Below, piece by piece: positions 36,401-48,600 of a stretch of DNA of 64,000 nt. Made by a program: the position numbers and the translations under genes. Every line of letters starts with the position of its first letter. Position 1 is the stretch's first letter. Origin of the DNA: Corylus avellana (lineage: Eukaryota > Streptophyta > Magnoliopsida > Fagales > Betulaceae); the NCBI RefSeq assembly GCF_901000735.1, contig NC_081543.1, positions 12,259,921 through 12,323,920 on the forward strand, read 5' to 3'. The notes beneath the pieces are model-generated. The model searched no databases. It was not told the origin of the DNA and saw only the letters and a program-made list of their open reading frames with translations.

Positions 36401-37678
36401 TGATGGACTCTTTCAAGTAACATACTTTTCTTTGTTACGTAGTGATTTGAAAAGAGTAAAGTAGACCAAGGGAGTTTCGCATTGATGACATTAATGATCG
36501 AGTAATGAAAATAACTAGTACACAAATAACACGTTAACAAGACTATTTGTAGGTCAGAAAACGTTATCATGTCCTCATCAGTTTTTCTTTTCAACCTATT
36601 CCCTTCACATTGTGCATTTTTATTTTATCTATGATGGCTTACGTATATATATCCCACATTTTTTTTTTCTATGACCCCATTCAACATCATAAGCACAATT
36701 TCCTTTTCTGATTTTCTTTTTTTATTTTGAACTTTTAATCTAATAAGAGCCTCTTACTTCTCAAAATATAATTAAAAGGTGGCTGAATAAGTTAATGTTT
36801 TTTGACCGCAACGTGTATGTTAATGGAGTTATTCATATTAGTGGTGGGCGCGCACCAATTTTTGACAGAGTTGAAAATGTCCTTTCTGACTTCTGCTTCG
36901 ATCAAAGTTGAAAGCATCGGAAAACCTTTGACACCATATGACTTCATGAAATGTGATGTTAAGGGGAGAAGACCCTCACTATGCCCTTAATTGGTAATGG
37001 TAAGACGATTTAACTCTTTTTGAGATCCCTCACAAAAATCGCTAACAGTAACCGTCTTGACACCTCTATTGGTGAGATCCCTCATCTTGCAGGACAGGCT
37101 CATCTATTTGTTGCCCTAAAAGGTTGAGGTAAGGTGTCGCGTCCGAGTAAGAAATCCCAACCTCTAATTTAGGCAACTACTAACCCTTCTTAAACAAAGA
37201 GGAGGAATAATAACAGAAATACCGAACAGAGAATTAGCATCACGCCTCATTTTCCTTCATTCACGCCGGCAAAAACATCATTGTTGTGTTGACGAACAAA
37301 AAAACAAAAGAGCCTAAGATCGATCGAGGTCACATGTGAAAAGCACACTGGTGAGACCCACACGCTTTTGTGGGACTCTTTTCCCACTTTGGATTCACAC
37401 TGTCCCACTTTCGAACTTATTTAATAATTATAAATTTTCTCAATTTGCTTCTTTTTTTTTTCTTTCTTTTTGTCTTTTGCTTTTTATTCTTGGAATCCCA
37501 TCTTATCTGGCCCGGTATACATGGGTATATTTGTTGATATGTTTTTGAGTGTTTTTTTTTTGTTTTGTTTTTAATTGTATTTTAATGCATGCAAAACATT
37601 TGGAGGGTGGTGATAGAATTGTCTTCGTAGCAAACTCCGCCATGTATATATTCCTTTGGTATCCTATGTTTGTAAGTT
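33476..37678. other. Gene-free stretch downstream of the hydrolase
   Basis: The first few hundred bases are probably the hydrolase 3' UTR. A minus-strand frame of 127 codons (34121-33738) has no family I recognise and overlaps a pyrimidine-rich leader-like stretch. A (TTA)n microsatellite is at about 35469-35490. The rest is AT-rich without features. Confidence 0.4.
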
Positions 37679-37679
37679 A

Positions 37680-38095
37680 GACCATTCTCAGCATACTTTT
37701 GATAAGAAAGTTTGTTCCTTAAGTTTAGAGAATATGTCTAAAAAATTACAAAAAACGTCTCACAGCAGATTCCTTAAATGAACCATAAATATTGGGATTG
37801 CTACAGTGGAACCCAATGTTTTGGGTTCTACTATTGCAATCCTTATGATTATTAAAATAAAAAAAAAATGATTATCTCTCTTCTCTTCTCTTTCCTCTCT
37901 CCTATCATGTCTCACAATTCTCTCACATCTCTTCTCTCATATATATAATATAATTAAAAAAAAAACAAATATTTTAATGATATAAGAAATGATTAAAGAA
38001 AGCTATTGGGGTGTATTTTGACATAAGGAAGCAAAAAATAGTTTAGATCATTAAATTTAGAGAAAATGACGAGAAAACTACTGTGAATGCTCTTA
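37680..38095. mobile_element. MITE-like element with internal hairpin
   Basis: The left end GACCATTCTCAGCA (37680) and right end CTGTGAATGCTC (about 38081-38092) are near-complements. Inside, 37795-37816 pairs with 37821-37842 (GGATTGCTACAGTGGAACCC against GGGTTCTACTATTGCAATCC, wobble included) as a tight hairpin. Non-coding. Confidence 0.5.
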
Positions 38096-38979
38096 CAAAG
38101 GAAACACATTATCATGGGAAATGAAGTTTTAAATTCGCTGTCATTTCTGTCTATTTTATCCCACACACTATTTTCTGCTTAGGTTTCTTCTCTTTTATTT
38201 ATTTTTTCATTATTTTATTCTTTTATTTATGTGTTTGTTCGCCCTAGGATTTAACGAGGCAGAAATGACAAGTTATAGCTCCAAAAGCTCGCTTATTATA
38301 AGTGTTAAGTAGTAAGGAGTTTGATTTTGGTGTCATTCTCATTGAGTGTAAGCTTCGAATTTTGTTGAGTACAAATAATTTCTTAAGACCTCGTCCTCCG
38401 CTTTCGAAGCCGGAGTTCGTAGGGATGCTTTGTATAGTATAGGTCAGAGAGAGAGAGAAGTTAGAGGTAAAGTCAACTTTTTAGGTGATTATTATGACAC
38501 GCAACAATTTAGCTAAACCACATGGTTCAAGCACTTCACACCTTTATCAGAAACATATATTTAAAATTGCACATTTTTTTATTACTTTGATTCCTTCAAC
38601 AATAATTAAAGCTGCTGGTTTTCTTCATTTTGGTCCACCACTTCGAAGTTCAAACATTTCCAATTCCAAAGGTTAGGAATTTAGGTAGAAAATATGAGAT
38701 AAATTCTACTTGTTTTAACATATGGTTGAAATGCTCAAAACTAATTATATTTATTATCTAAATTATTAGTAATTTATACATAAACATGCGTTAAAAAGAC
38801 ATTAAAATTAGTGTAGTTTATTGGTAAAATTGTGTTTTTATGACTGGATTTAAGAGTAAATTATTCTAAAATAATAATATTCATCTCCACCACCATTTTA
38901 TTGCCCTGTAATCATAAGAAATAATAATAATAAAAAAAAAAAAAAAAAAAAGGTCTTTGGTGGCATAGGGTACTCTATC
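38096..38979. other. Gene-free AT-rich stretch
   Basis: No gene recognised. It ends with a poly-A tract at about 38933-38951. Confidence 0.4.
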
Positions 38980-39999
38980 TCATTCAACTTAATTATTTTG
39001 AAAGGAATCAGTTCAGTCTCATTCATTGATAAACGAGCATAAAGTTCAAATAACACAAAACAAAAGCTCTGAAGCAACTATAGTCGAAGTTACAAGGTGA
39101 CAAGCGTCAAATATGACATGCTATATTTCAGACTCAAACAAAATCTGCTAACCTATGACTAATTTTCAAATTAAACAGTAGATTTGCACCAAACAAACTT
39201 AAACCAATGTATAGGTAGCTCTTATTCCTCGGCACTGAGGGTAGAGAATTTCAAGCCAAAGCTCATCCTCCTCAACCCGAAAGCCAAGATAATGTTCACA
39301 TCCACAACCCAAAGGTCTGGACTAAAGCAACAAACCCAAAGGCCAAAGGGCATCAGGCGGGCAGATTGAGAGAGAGGACCGAGCATTATTACAAGAAAAA
39401 AACAAAAACGATTACAGGGAAACAAAACAAGACAGAAAAAACAAAAAAAGGAAAGCGGAAAATAAATAGGGAAATAAACAATATAAAAAGCACATCAAAA
39501 GGATAACAGCAGCCGAAAAGAAGAGTTGATCCCATGCTCACCGGAAACCGAAAACGAAATGGGCATTGGAAGCTCATTGCAGTGAGGGTGCGAGAAAAGG
39601 CCCAGTAGAGGACGGTGGACGGCGAAGCACGCGAAGGAGATCAGCGGCGCACTCAAAAGGAGGGGAAAGTTTGAGTGAAACCCCAAGAGTATCACCCACA
39701 AAGTGTACCTAAACAAGCAGAAAAAAACAACAAAAGCAAATACATAAAGAAACAAAAACAATTACGGACCAAAGGAGGGGGAAGAGGCGGAGAGGAAGGG
39801 AAATGAAAAAATCCCCCAAAGAACTAGGGACATCAGGTAAATAGGCTAACTCACTAAGCGGAAGAGGGCGATGGGAAAGGAGGAAGGAGGTAGAAGAGGG
39901 AGAGTGGAGGAGGCCGGTCACTAAAAATGAAACCCTAACAGAGAGGGAAGGGCGCTAGAGAGAAAGAACTCGTTCTCAGCATCATTCAACTTAATTATT
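38980..39999 (-). mobile_element. Short retroposon (internally deleted LINE-like) with perfect 18-bp target duplication
   Basis: TCATTCAACTTAATTATT occurs at 38980-38997 and 39982-39999. The 984-bp insert, read on the minus strand, begins with a GC-rich pyrimidine leader (GCGCCCTTCCCTCTCTGTTA, then CGGCCTCCTCCACTCTCCCT). It continues through a T-rich middle and ends GCTCGTTTATCAATGAATGA and a few more bases before the duplication. The leader looks like a LINE 5' UTR and the end like a LINE 3' UTR, with no reverse transcriptase between. Open frames here are composition artefacts. Confidence 0.85.
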
Positions 40000-40610
40000 A
40001 CCACTGGATTGAAAACATTTTCTATCTTTTGTAGATATGATTAGTTAATAACCTACCCATCCCATCATTAATAACTAATCAATAAAATTACAAAAGATCA
40101 CCCACATTATTACATTATTCCCTAAATTTATGTGCACATGGGGGAAGATCTTGAGTATTAATTCACTTAATGGACGTGTTAAGTCAATGGTGTTTATATC
40201 TCATGCTGATGATAATAAAAAAAAGAAAACAATCTTTATGTCCACAAACAAGGCTAAATTACACTTTCTTCTCATAAACTATTATCACCTACCTCCTAAA
40301 TTTTTACTTGTTGCAACCCGGGTCTTATTTTAAAGTTTTAATGTCAATTTGCTCCTTCCGTCCAAATCAAGTCACAACTGTGAAATAAAAAAGGCTCATC
40401 AACCCTATTCTTAAATTCCGCTTATGTCAATTTCCAAATTTTAAAAAAGCATGCTTATGAAGGACAGTTTAGTTATTTCACTTACTCTTCGGTCTAACTT
40501 AATGGTTAATTTGGATAGAGAGAGGCAAAATGACTCTAAAATTTTAAAATAAAGTTCAGGTTGCACTGAATTAAAGTTTAAGGCTAGGGTAAGTGATACA
40601 CTGGTAGCAA
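40000..40610. other. Gene-free AT-rich stretch
   Basis: No recognisable gene. The open frame at 40130-40333 looks random. Confidence 0.4.
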
Positions 40611-40614
40611 TTTG

Positions 40615-41330
40615 TCGTATGGCTATACATGTGGGCGGTTATTAATTGCTAACTGCATAACCACATAACTGTTTCGGTGGGTGGTTGGAAAAAGGGCTAA
40701 CCGCCTCAAGTAGTGCAATTAGTGGTTTTAGGGTCAACTTAAGAGGTTAATAAAACAATGTAAGCAAGACGTTAACCATCCCACCACCGATGATTGAATC
40801 CTTGTTCCATCGATGAACTTTCCCAAAGTCCGACCTCATACTTCAATTGACGTTTGGTTCTTGTTCTAGCTACGGAACCCTAGGGTCTAAACTGTATGAT
40901 TTGGATGGTTATACTTCAACTAACGTCGTGAAAGCTGAGGATTTTGAAGCCGCCACTAACAAACGGAAAACTTTGCTTGATCCTCCATACGAAATGAAAT
41001 ATCAAATAATTTATGTGGCTTTTGAGAATCCCAACATGATTCTTGTTGCTTCGCGTATACCGGGTGAAGATAATTATAATAGTCCGGCTAAGTTCTTTGT
41101 TTATGACGTTAGGCATTGATCTTGGAAAATGCTTGAGCTTGCACAGCATAAGACACATTTTAAATAGGCCCAAAAGATTCATACGTGAAAGGCGGTTACG
41201 CAGTATAGTTTGGGTTTTGAATAACTATTAACCGGCGGACCGGCGGTTATTCAAAACCGCTAGCTGCTTTAGGTGGTGCGGTTATGGTTATGAAAATCTG
41301 ATAACCGCTTAAAGTGTGCTTAAGGTGGTG
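40615..41330. mobile_element. Possible hAT-like element carrying a gene fragment
   Basis: GCGGTTA / TAACCGC words cluster on both sides (40637, 40698, 41191, 41230-41270, 41303) and include a palindrome-like stretch GTTTTGAATAAC ... GTTATTCAAAAC at 41214-41262. They enclose a frame of protein-like composition (40847-41119). This would fit a non-autonomous DNA transposon that captured host sequence. I could not define exact ends or a target duplication. Confidence 0.4.
40847..41119 (+). pseudogene. Unidentified protein fragment, 90 codons
   Basis: The frame reads, in part, GSKLYDLDGYTSTNVVKAED and VAFENPNMILVASRIPGEDN, with balanced amino-acid use unlike the random frames around it. I do not recognise the family. 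There is no convincing start context, intron or neighbouring exon, so it is probably a remnant of a gene, perhaps captured by the surrounding repeat. Confidence 0.4.
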
Positions 41331-42226
41331 TAGTCAATTATTATTGCCTCTAGCCGCAACTACATGTACATTCCTAGTATTTTTGGGATTCAGGAGAAAG
41401 TATTTAGGAACTAACGATTTGCCTGCCAAGTGGATATGCTTCCTACATTGTTATAAACTTATAGTTGGGTTTGGAATCGGGAGATTAACCTCCTACTAAG
41501 GGAGAGGGGCGGAACCGAACAATTTTAGTGTGGGGAAGGCAAAACGTAAAAAATAAATTCGAGAGGGGGAGTAAATTAATTAATTTTTGAAACCCTAGAC
41601 TTTAAAAACAGTATTTTTTCTAGCTTGTAGTTGGAGCCCAAGGGATAACTTGTCCGTAGTTTATCCGTGTCTATTGTTTGGTTGTGTGTGCAAGTTGCAA
41701 TGTTTCTCTTCCCAAAAAAATAATACATTTATAATTTTATACGGTCCGAAGGAAATTTCTTTCAACTTACTTCAATAACTAACAAATGTTATCTTTTTTA
41801 CATAGAAATTTCTTTTAAACCAGTCTCGAAGAAATATTCTCCAACCCATTTAAAATCATGCCAAGTGTTTATAAACATTTAAATGACACATTAAATTTAG
41901 TCTAAATTAATAAATTGCTATTAATGATGTTAAGAATTTAATGTGCATTTTAAATATTTATAGACACTTAGCACTATTTTAAATGGGTTGAAGAATATTT
42001 TCTCCAAACTCGTTTGAAGGAAATTTCTTTCCTTTTTTTTTAAAATATTTTTAAGAGTAGTGCATTCTACTAACTCAAGAATCTAAACATTAATTTTTGA
42101 GAAATTTAAAAATGTTGAATGACAGTTGCAACTTATTGAAATAGATGGAAGAAAATTTGATGAAAATTTGTGTCCTTTTTTATATATGCCTTGAAAAGAA
42201 GGAAAATAAAAATAAAAATAAAAGAT
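41331..42226. other. Gene-free stretch
   Basis: 41750-42010 contains an imperfect inverted arrangement around AAATTTCTTT and 'TAAATGACACATTAAAT ... ATTTAATGTGCATTTTAAA' (about 41880-41955), suggestive of an old MITE. Nothing else recognised. Confidence 0.4.
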
Positions 42227-42300
42227 TGATAATTCATTAATTTGTCATATGTGTAGGGAGACTTGATAATTCATTAATTTGTCATATGTGTAGGGAGACT
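42227..42300. repeat. Perfect 37-bp tandem duplication upstream of CSLD
   Basis: Two identical units, 42227-42263 and 42264-42300, each starting TGATAATTCATTAATTTGTC and ending GTAGGGAGACT. The absence of any difference suggests a recent duplication. It lies about 1.2 kb before the CSLD start codon. Confidence 0.97.
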
Positions 42301-42339
42301 TGGTGATCCCAGACCATTCCAGTGACGAACAAAACATCA

Positions 42340-43527
42340 AACTCCAGCCACGTGTTTGGATGCTTCCAACCCCTTTCTTTCTTTGTTTCCATTATGATTC
42401 AACACTGAAAATGGAAAAGATCCTCCGCTCCGCTGTAATTTCCTTATGGTAATTTGATTCTCTGACTAACAATAATAATAATTGTTTATTTTCTAAAAAG
42501 AAAAAGAAGCGAAAAAAATGCCAACCGCGGCCAATCGAAACCTTGTATACCGCGTACAGCGGCACAGCAGAAACCCTCGAAGGTCGAAAGTCGACTCGGA
42601 TACTATAAAAAAAAAACCCACAATATGCGGTAAACGTAATTTCACTGTTTCCTTTTAGCCGTCACAAATTCTTCACCTCTAAGAACAACTTCTATCAACT
42701 TCTCTTCTCTCCCAGCAACCTTAGTCTCCACGCTGCCTTGTCACAGTTGTCCCCGTGAGCGTGTCAAAGCCGTAAAGTCACATCCTCGCCATTGCCAAAC
42801 CTGGGAATTTACCAAAAATCATTGAAGCGCCGGCGTTGATGGGTTGTGTCCTGAACTGGGTGTCCTCTGTTGACTGTTGGAATTGTCAATAAGCAAAATA
42901 AATGGTTTTCGTATTATTATATGATATTGGCAGAGTGCAGGGGCTGCCGGGTTGGGATTGAGATTGGACTTGGTAAAACTGTAACTTGGAGTTTATTTGG
43001 TCTGGGGAGTGGGTGGAGCTTTGAAGGTTTCAGAGTGACATTGATCAGTGGATTGTGTCAAATAGGTACGCTTTTTTTATATAATAAACTCTTTCTCTGT
43101 CGTTTGTTTTCACGTGAACTAAAAGTTTTCGAGATCCAAAGAGAGAGTGAAACAGAGAGAGGCAGAGGATGGCTTAGTTTCAGAGAGGGAGAGAGTTTTC
43201 TTTTAAAGAAAAAACAGAGAGATTGAGTTTTTTTTAAGACGACTAAGGCATATTCTTGATTTACTTATAATCTGAGTCTTATCTGAATGATCTTTCATTT
43301 TCTTTTCTAAAAAACTCAATTTTAAATGACTTTTTTTTTTTTCAGCCGAATGTAAGGTTCTAGAGACAGAGATTGGATAATAGTTTGAAGTATTTTGAAC
43401 TGTTCCTCTGTTTCCAAGTTGTCTATAAATAAATCTTGGCCTTTTGCTTCATAGAGAAGGCGGGCAAGCAATTCTGATTTCCTCTGTATACTTTTAGGTT
43501 CTTGTTGCGGATAGTTTCAACACCGAC
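42340..43527 (+). promoter_or_regulatory. CSLD promoter and leader candidates
   Basis: A G-box CCACGTGT (42348-42355) and a TATA-like CTATAAAA (42603-42610) precede GC-richer DNA. A good donor (AATAG/GTACGC at 43065/43066) and acceptor (T-rich tract then CAG, ending 43345) would make a 5' UTR intron of 280 bases, often seen in plant CSLD genes. All of this is inference from short motifs. Confidence 0.35.
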
Positions 43528-46500
43528 ATGGCCTATGAATCCCATTTTTCAAGAGCACCAACAATTCACCAAATGAACGATTCCAGCTATGATCCGGACA
43601 GTGAAGCTAGCAATGTAGAGTTTGCTACCTACACTGTCCACATCCCACTCACCCCGGACAACCAGCCGGCAGCTATCTCTGTGGAGCCGTCTACTTCACG
43701 GAATGTAAAAAACCAGTATGCATCAATGGAACGGTCTGCTTCTCTGAGGCTTGAAGACCAATTTGCATCAAGTTCTATGTTTACAGGGGGCTACAATTGC
43801 TTTACGCGTGCCCAATTGAAGGAAAAGGTGATCGAGACGGATTCAAGCCACCCCCAGATGGCTAGTGCTAGAGGGTCGGCCTGCGAGGTGCCTGGATGTA
43901 ATGGCAAGGTGATAACTGATGAGAGGGGTTTAGATATACTCCCTTGCCCATGTGAGTTCAAGATATGTAGGGACTGTTTAACGGATGCTTTTGCAACTGG
44001 TGATGGGATGTGCCCCGGATGCAGAAGGTCTTATAAAGGGCATGATGAAACTGTTTTTTCGTTTGCGCCGGATAATGGACAGCGTCAACATCTTTCGCCT
44101 CTGGATGGAGCGTCAAAGATGGAGAGGAGATTGTCAATGATGAAATCACAGACTAATGGAGTTGAGTTAGAAGATTGGCTGTTTAAACCAGAAAGGGATT
44201 ATGGGTATGGAAACGCTATGAGGCCTAAGGATGCTAGGAATGAGGATCCAGGTTGGATTGATTTTAAAGACAAGCCGCAGGGCAAACTTACAAGAAAATT
44301 GAACATATCTACTTTAGTCCTCACTCCATATCGGTAATCTTGTTATGCTCCCTCTTTGCTAGTCTGCTAAGTTGATTTCTTCCAATCTTTTGTTACTTGT
44401 TTCATATGGTGAATGTGGTTATAGATTTTCTGACTATAATGTTTGTAAATTCTTTAGGATGAGTGTATTAATTTTTTTGTAATTTCCAACACAACCCATC
44501 TTTCGGTTCCTCAATGTATTTTTCATCACTAGGAGGTGTCAAAAAGTTTGTATAAGGGGAGTTGATAAAAATGTAAAAAATTCTGAACAACAGGTTTAGG
44601 GAATGCTCCGATGGTTTCAATTTGTCTGAGCTTCTAGTTGAACTGCCATTAAATATAAGGTTCCTTTTAGGCTTTGTTTTTGCTTCTGTCCTAATAATAG
44701 AGTACTTGGTGGGAGTTGCCACTTTATGTTTTTAACATGTGAACCATGTGGATTGTGGTGGGTTTAAGACCATAGTAAGTATTTCAGTACCAGAAACCTA
44801 TGTTGTTAAGAATTGTTTTCAGCATACTATTATATGATGAAATTGGCTCTTTTCCACTGTTGGCGATCCATAGTACACTTGGTACCAAAATTACCAGACT
44901 CTGAATGTCGATCTGTGATTTGATTTTTCTGAGCTTTTGCCTTGATTGTGATGAGTCATGTTTGAGCAGTATTATTTGCATATACTTTGATTTAATTATT
45001 TCTGGATTCTTTAATAACATTTATAAACTAAATTACATTCTTATTTTGTCATTTTGTTGAATATATTCTTTCAGGCTCCTTATCCTTGTTCGGATGGTGG
45101 TTCTTGCATTATTTATGGAATGGAGGGTCAGTAACCCTAATGACGATGCATTGTGGTTGTGGGGTATGTCAGTGGTTTGTGAAATCTGGTTTGCCTTCTC
45201 TTGGCTACTTGACCAGCTTCCTAAGCTCTGTCCTATTAATCGCACCACTGACCTTGCTGTTCTGAAAGAGAAATTTGAAACACCTAATCCCAGCAACCCT
45301 ACTGGAAAATCTGATCTTCCAGGCATAGATATTTTTGTCTCTACTGCAGATCCAGAGAAAGAACCACCACTTGTCACTGCGAACACAATTCTGTCTATTT
45401 TGGCAGCCGACTACCCCGTTGAGAAGCTTTCATGTTATGTTTCTGATGATGGAGGCGCCCTTCTAACTTTTGAGGCTATGGCAGAAGCTGCTACTTTTGC
45501 CAACTTGTGGGTACCGTTTTGCCGGAAGCATAATATTGAGCCAAGGAACCCAGAATCTTATTTCAATTTGAAGGCTGATCCTTATAAGAACAAGGTACTC
45601 CCAGATTTTGTCAGAGATCGAAGGCGGCTAAAGCGTGAGTATGATGAGTTTAAGGTTCGAATAAATGGCCTTCCTGATTCAATCCGGCGTCGTTCTGAGG
45701 CTTATAATAGTTATGAGGAGATAAGAGCATTGAAGCTTCAGAGAGAGATGGAAATTGATGAGCCATTGGAAACTGCAAAGATCCCAAAAGCTACTTGGAT
45801 GGCTGATGGAACACACTGGCCTGGCACATGGATAATTCCTTCGCCCGAGCATTCAAGGGGTGATCATGCCAGTATCATACAGGTAATCATTTGAATAATA
45901 GCTTCTCATCTGTTAGGAAGCCACTGAATCAGACCAAGACTGATCAAATCCATTTGGTTGAATTTGGTGAAGCATGAGCTTTTTGAAAGCTAAATGGAGA
46001 TGCCTTAGCCTAGTCCATTATATCATATTCTCATGTACTCGTACCTATTGCATTGCAAGAACTAACCCTCCACACCCTTTTTTTGCATCCTCTCTCTTTT
46101 TTCTTCTCCCTCGTCTGATAGTGAGTTTAACATATCTGATATTGTTATTGATACCTCACTACATTGCCCTAGCTATGTAGAATTTTACCTTTCTATATTT
46201 TTTTTCTTTGCATCAATTTTTCAGGGGATTTGTTTTACTAGTATTGCAGAGCAGCACCTTAAAAGTTCATAGGCCATATCCTGATTGGCATTGTTGTGCT
46301 GTTAGTGAGCTTGGATGTACTAACTAGATGATGTATTTCATGTTCAGGTCATGTTGAAACCTCCAAGCGATGAACCACTTGAAGGTGCCGAAGTAGATTC
46401 AAATGGCATAAATCTAAGTGAAGTTGACATTCGTCTTCCTATGTTGGTTTACCTTTCTCGTGAAAAGCGACCTGGCTATGATCACAACAAGAAGGCTGGG

Positions 46501-48111
46501 GCCATGAATGCCCTCGTTCGAGCATCAGCCATCATGTCCAATGGCCCCTTCATTCTTAACCTTGACTGCGATCACTACATTTACAACTCCGAGGCACTGA
46601 GAGAAGGCATGTGCTTCATGATGGACCATGGTGGGGAGCAAATTTGTTATGTTCAGTTTCCTCAGAGATTTGAAGGAGTTGACCCTTCTGATCGCTATGC
46701 CAATAACAACACTGTCTTCTTTGATGTCAACATGCGAGCCCTTGACGGGATTCAGGGTCCAGTGTATGTTGGAACAGGATGCCTTTTCCGGAGGACTGCC
46801 CTTTATGGTTTTGACCCTCCTCTGTTAAAAGAACGGACTGGTTGTTATGGTCGTTTCTTTGCACGTCGCAAGAAAGGTGCAACGGTTGCTTCTGTCCCTG
46901 AAGATTCTAGTGAGAGCCAGTCAATTCAAAGGGGGGACTCTGATTATGAAGACATGAGTGTTGCTCTTATTCCTAAGAGGTTTGGAAACTCAAATTTGTT
47001 TATCGAATCTATTCGAACGGCAGAATTCCAAGGCCGGCTCCTTCCTGAATATGCGGCTATGAAAAATGGGCGACCACCTGGTGCTCTCACTCTTCCTCGG
47101 GTGCTTCTTGATGCACCCATGGTTGCAGAGGCAGTCAGTGTCATCTCATGCTGGTTTGAAGATAAAACTGAATGGGGTCAACAGGTAGGGTGGATTTATG
47201 GGTCTGTGACTGAAGATGTGGTCACAGGGTATAGGATGCACAATCGAGGATGGAAATCTGTTTATTGTGTTACCAAGAGGGATGCATTCCGTGGGACTGC
47301 CCCAATCAATCTCACTGATCGTCTTCACCAAGTTCTCCGGTGGGCCACTGGCTCTGTCGAGATATTCTTCTCTCGAAATAATGCTCTTCTGGCCGGTCAT
47401 AGAATGAAGTTTTTGCAGAGAATTGCTTACCTTAATGTTGGAATTTACCCTTTCACTTCCGTTTTTCTTATTGTCTACTGCTTCCTTCCTGCACTTTCCC
47501 TCTTTTCTGGTCAGTTCATTGTTCAGTCCCTGAATGTGACCTTCCTTGTATACCTCTTGGGCATCACCTTGACTCTTGTTTTTCTTGCTGTGCTTGAGAT
47601 CAAGTGGTCTGGCATTCATTTGGAAGAGTGGTGGAGGAATGAGCAGTTCTGGTTAATTGGAGGCACAAGTGCCCACCTTGCTGCTGTTCTCCAAGGGCTT
47701 TTAAAAGTGTTAGCAGGCATTGAGATTTCATTCACTTTGACATCAAAATCCGGCGGTGATGATGCAAACGATGAGTTTGTTGATCTATATATCTTCAAAT
47801 GGACATCGTTGATGGTACCCCCGATCACCATCATGATGACTAACTTGCTTGGAATAGCTTTTGCATTTTGTCGAACTATATATAGCGTCTTACCAGATTG
47901 GAGCAGTTTGCTTGGAGGTGTGTTCTTTAGCTTTTGGGTCTTGGCACATCTCTATCCTTTTGCCAAAGGGCTTATGGGAAGACGAGGGAAGACACCTGTT
48001 ATTGTATTTGTCTGGTCAGGTCTTCTTGCAATCACCATATCTCTTCTTTGGGTAGCCATTGATCCCCCATCAGGTAATAACCAAATTGGAGGGTCATTCC
48101 AGTTACCATGA
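43528..48111 (+). CDS. CSLD6: Cellulose synthase-like D protein (CSLD6-position), complete
   Basis: Three coding exons, 43528-44333, 45075-45882 and 46348-48111, join in frame to 1125 residues with no stop. The product is a Golgi/plasma-membrane family-2 glycosyltransferase; the CSLD family makes beta-1,4-linked wall glycans, especially in tip-growing and dividing cells. In order: an acidic N-terminus with [13 protein letters not shown]; a RING-like zinc finger with Cys at 119, 124, 140, 142, 147, 150, 162 and 165; two membrane helices (about 270-315); the catalytic domain with SDDGG (Asp393/394), DCD (Asp611/613), TED (Asp828) and QVLRW (866-870); and about six membrane helices before the end IGGSFQLP. 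Sequence text is closest to the CSLD2/3-type family. I use the symbol CSLD6 for synteny with At1g32180. That Arabidopsis protein is, from memory, shorter (about 979 aa), so this copy seems to keep the full N-terminus. Confidence 0.95.
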
Positions 48112-48600
48112 CATTGAGTTTTTTAGTTTCAGTGAATACTTGTGAAGAATTCTGGGAGGGCTTTGTAGTATTTGTTTACTTTGATCTCTGGGATTATGAT
48201 GTTCATAGGGGGAAGGACTACACACATTTTTTCATTCTTCTGATATTTGGATACTTGAAGTTCAATACTAAAAAAGTTCATTTTAACTCATATATACCTT
48301 GTGTCATTATGTCAATATTGCCCTTTTCATTTTCAGAATTATGCTGGGATTTTTTGAAATCCCTTTGCCATCTTCTGATATTTCTATTAATAGCTGCACC
48401 TTCAAGAATGGATTTGCCTCTTCAAATCTCATGATAGCACAATTTGCTATTTTTCATTCCCTTGAGGCATTCCAACGATGGCTGTCGCCCTTCTTGTTAA
48501 CTGGCTTCACCATTTGCTTATGATTTTGCATCATCATTTGAATTGCATCTTTTAATTTATTGATTGGCCATTATCTTGCTTTTATAAATAAATCAATGGA
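48112..48600 (+). other. CSLD 3' UTR
   Basis: T-rich non-coding DNA after the stop. An AATAAA signal at 48587-48592 is a candidate polyadenylation signal. Confidence 0.45.

Noticed and set aside
39222..39921. Hydrophobic minus-strand frames (Phe/Leu-rich)
   Set aside because: Produced by T-rich retroposon sequence inside the 18-bp target duplication; not membrane proteins.
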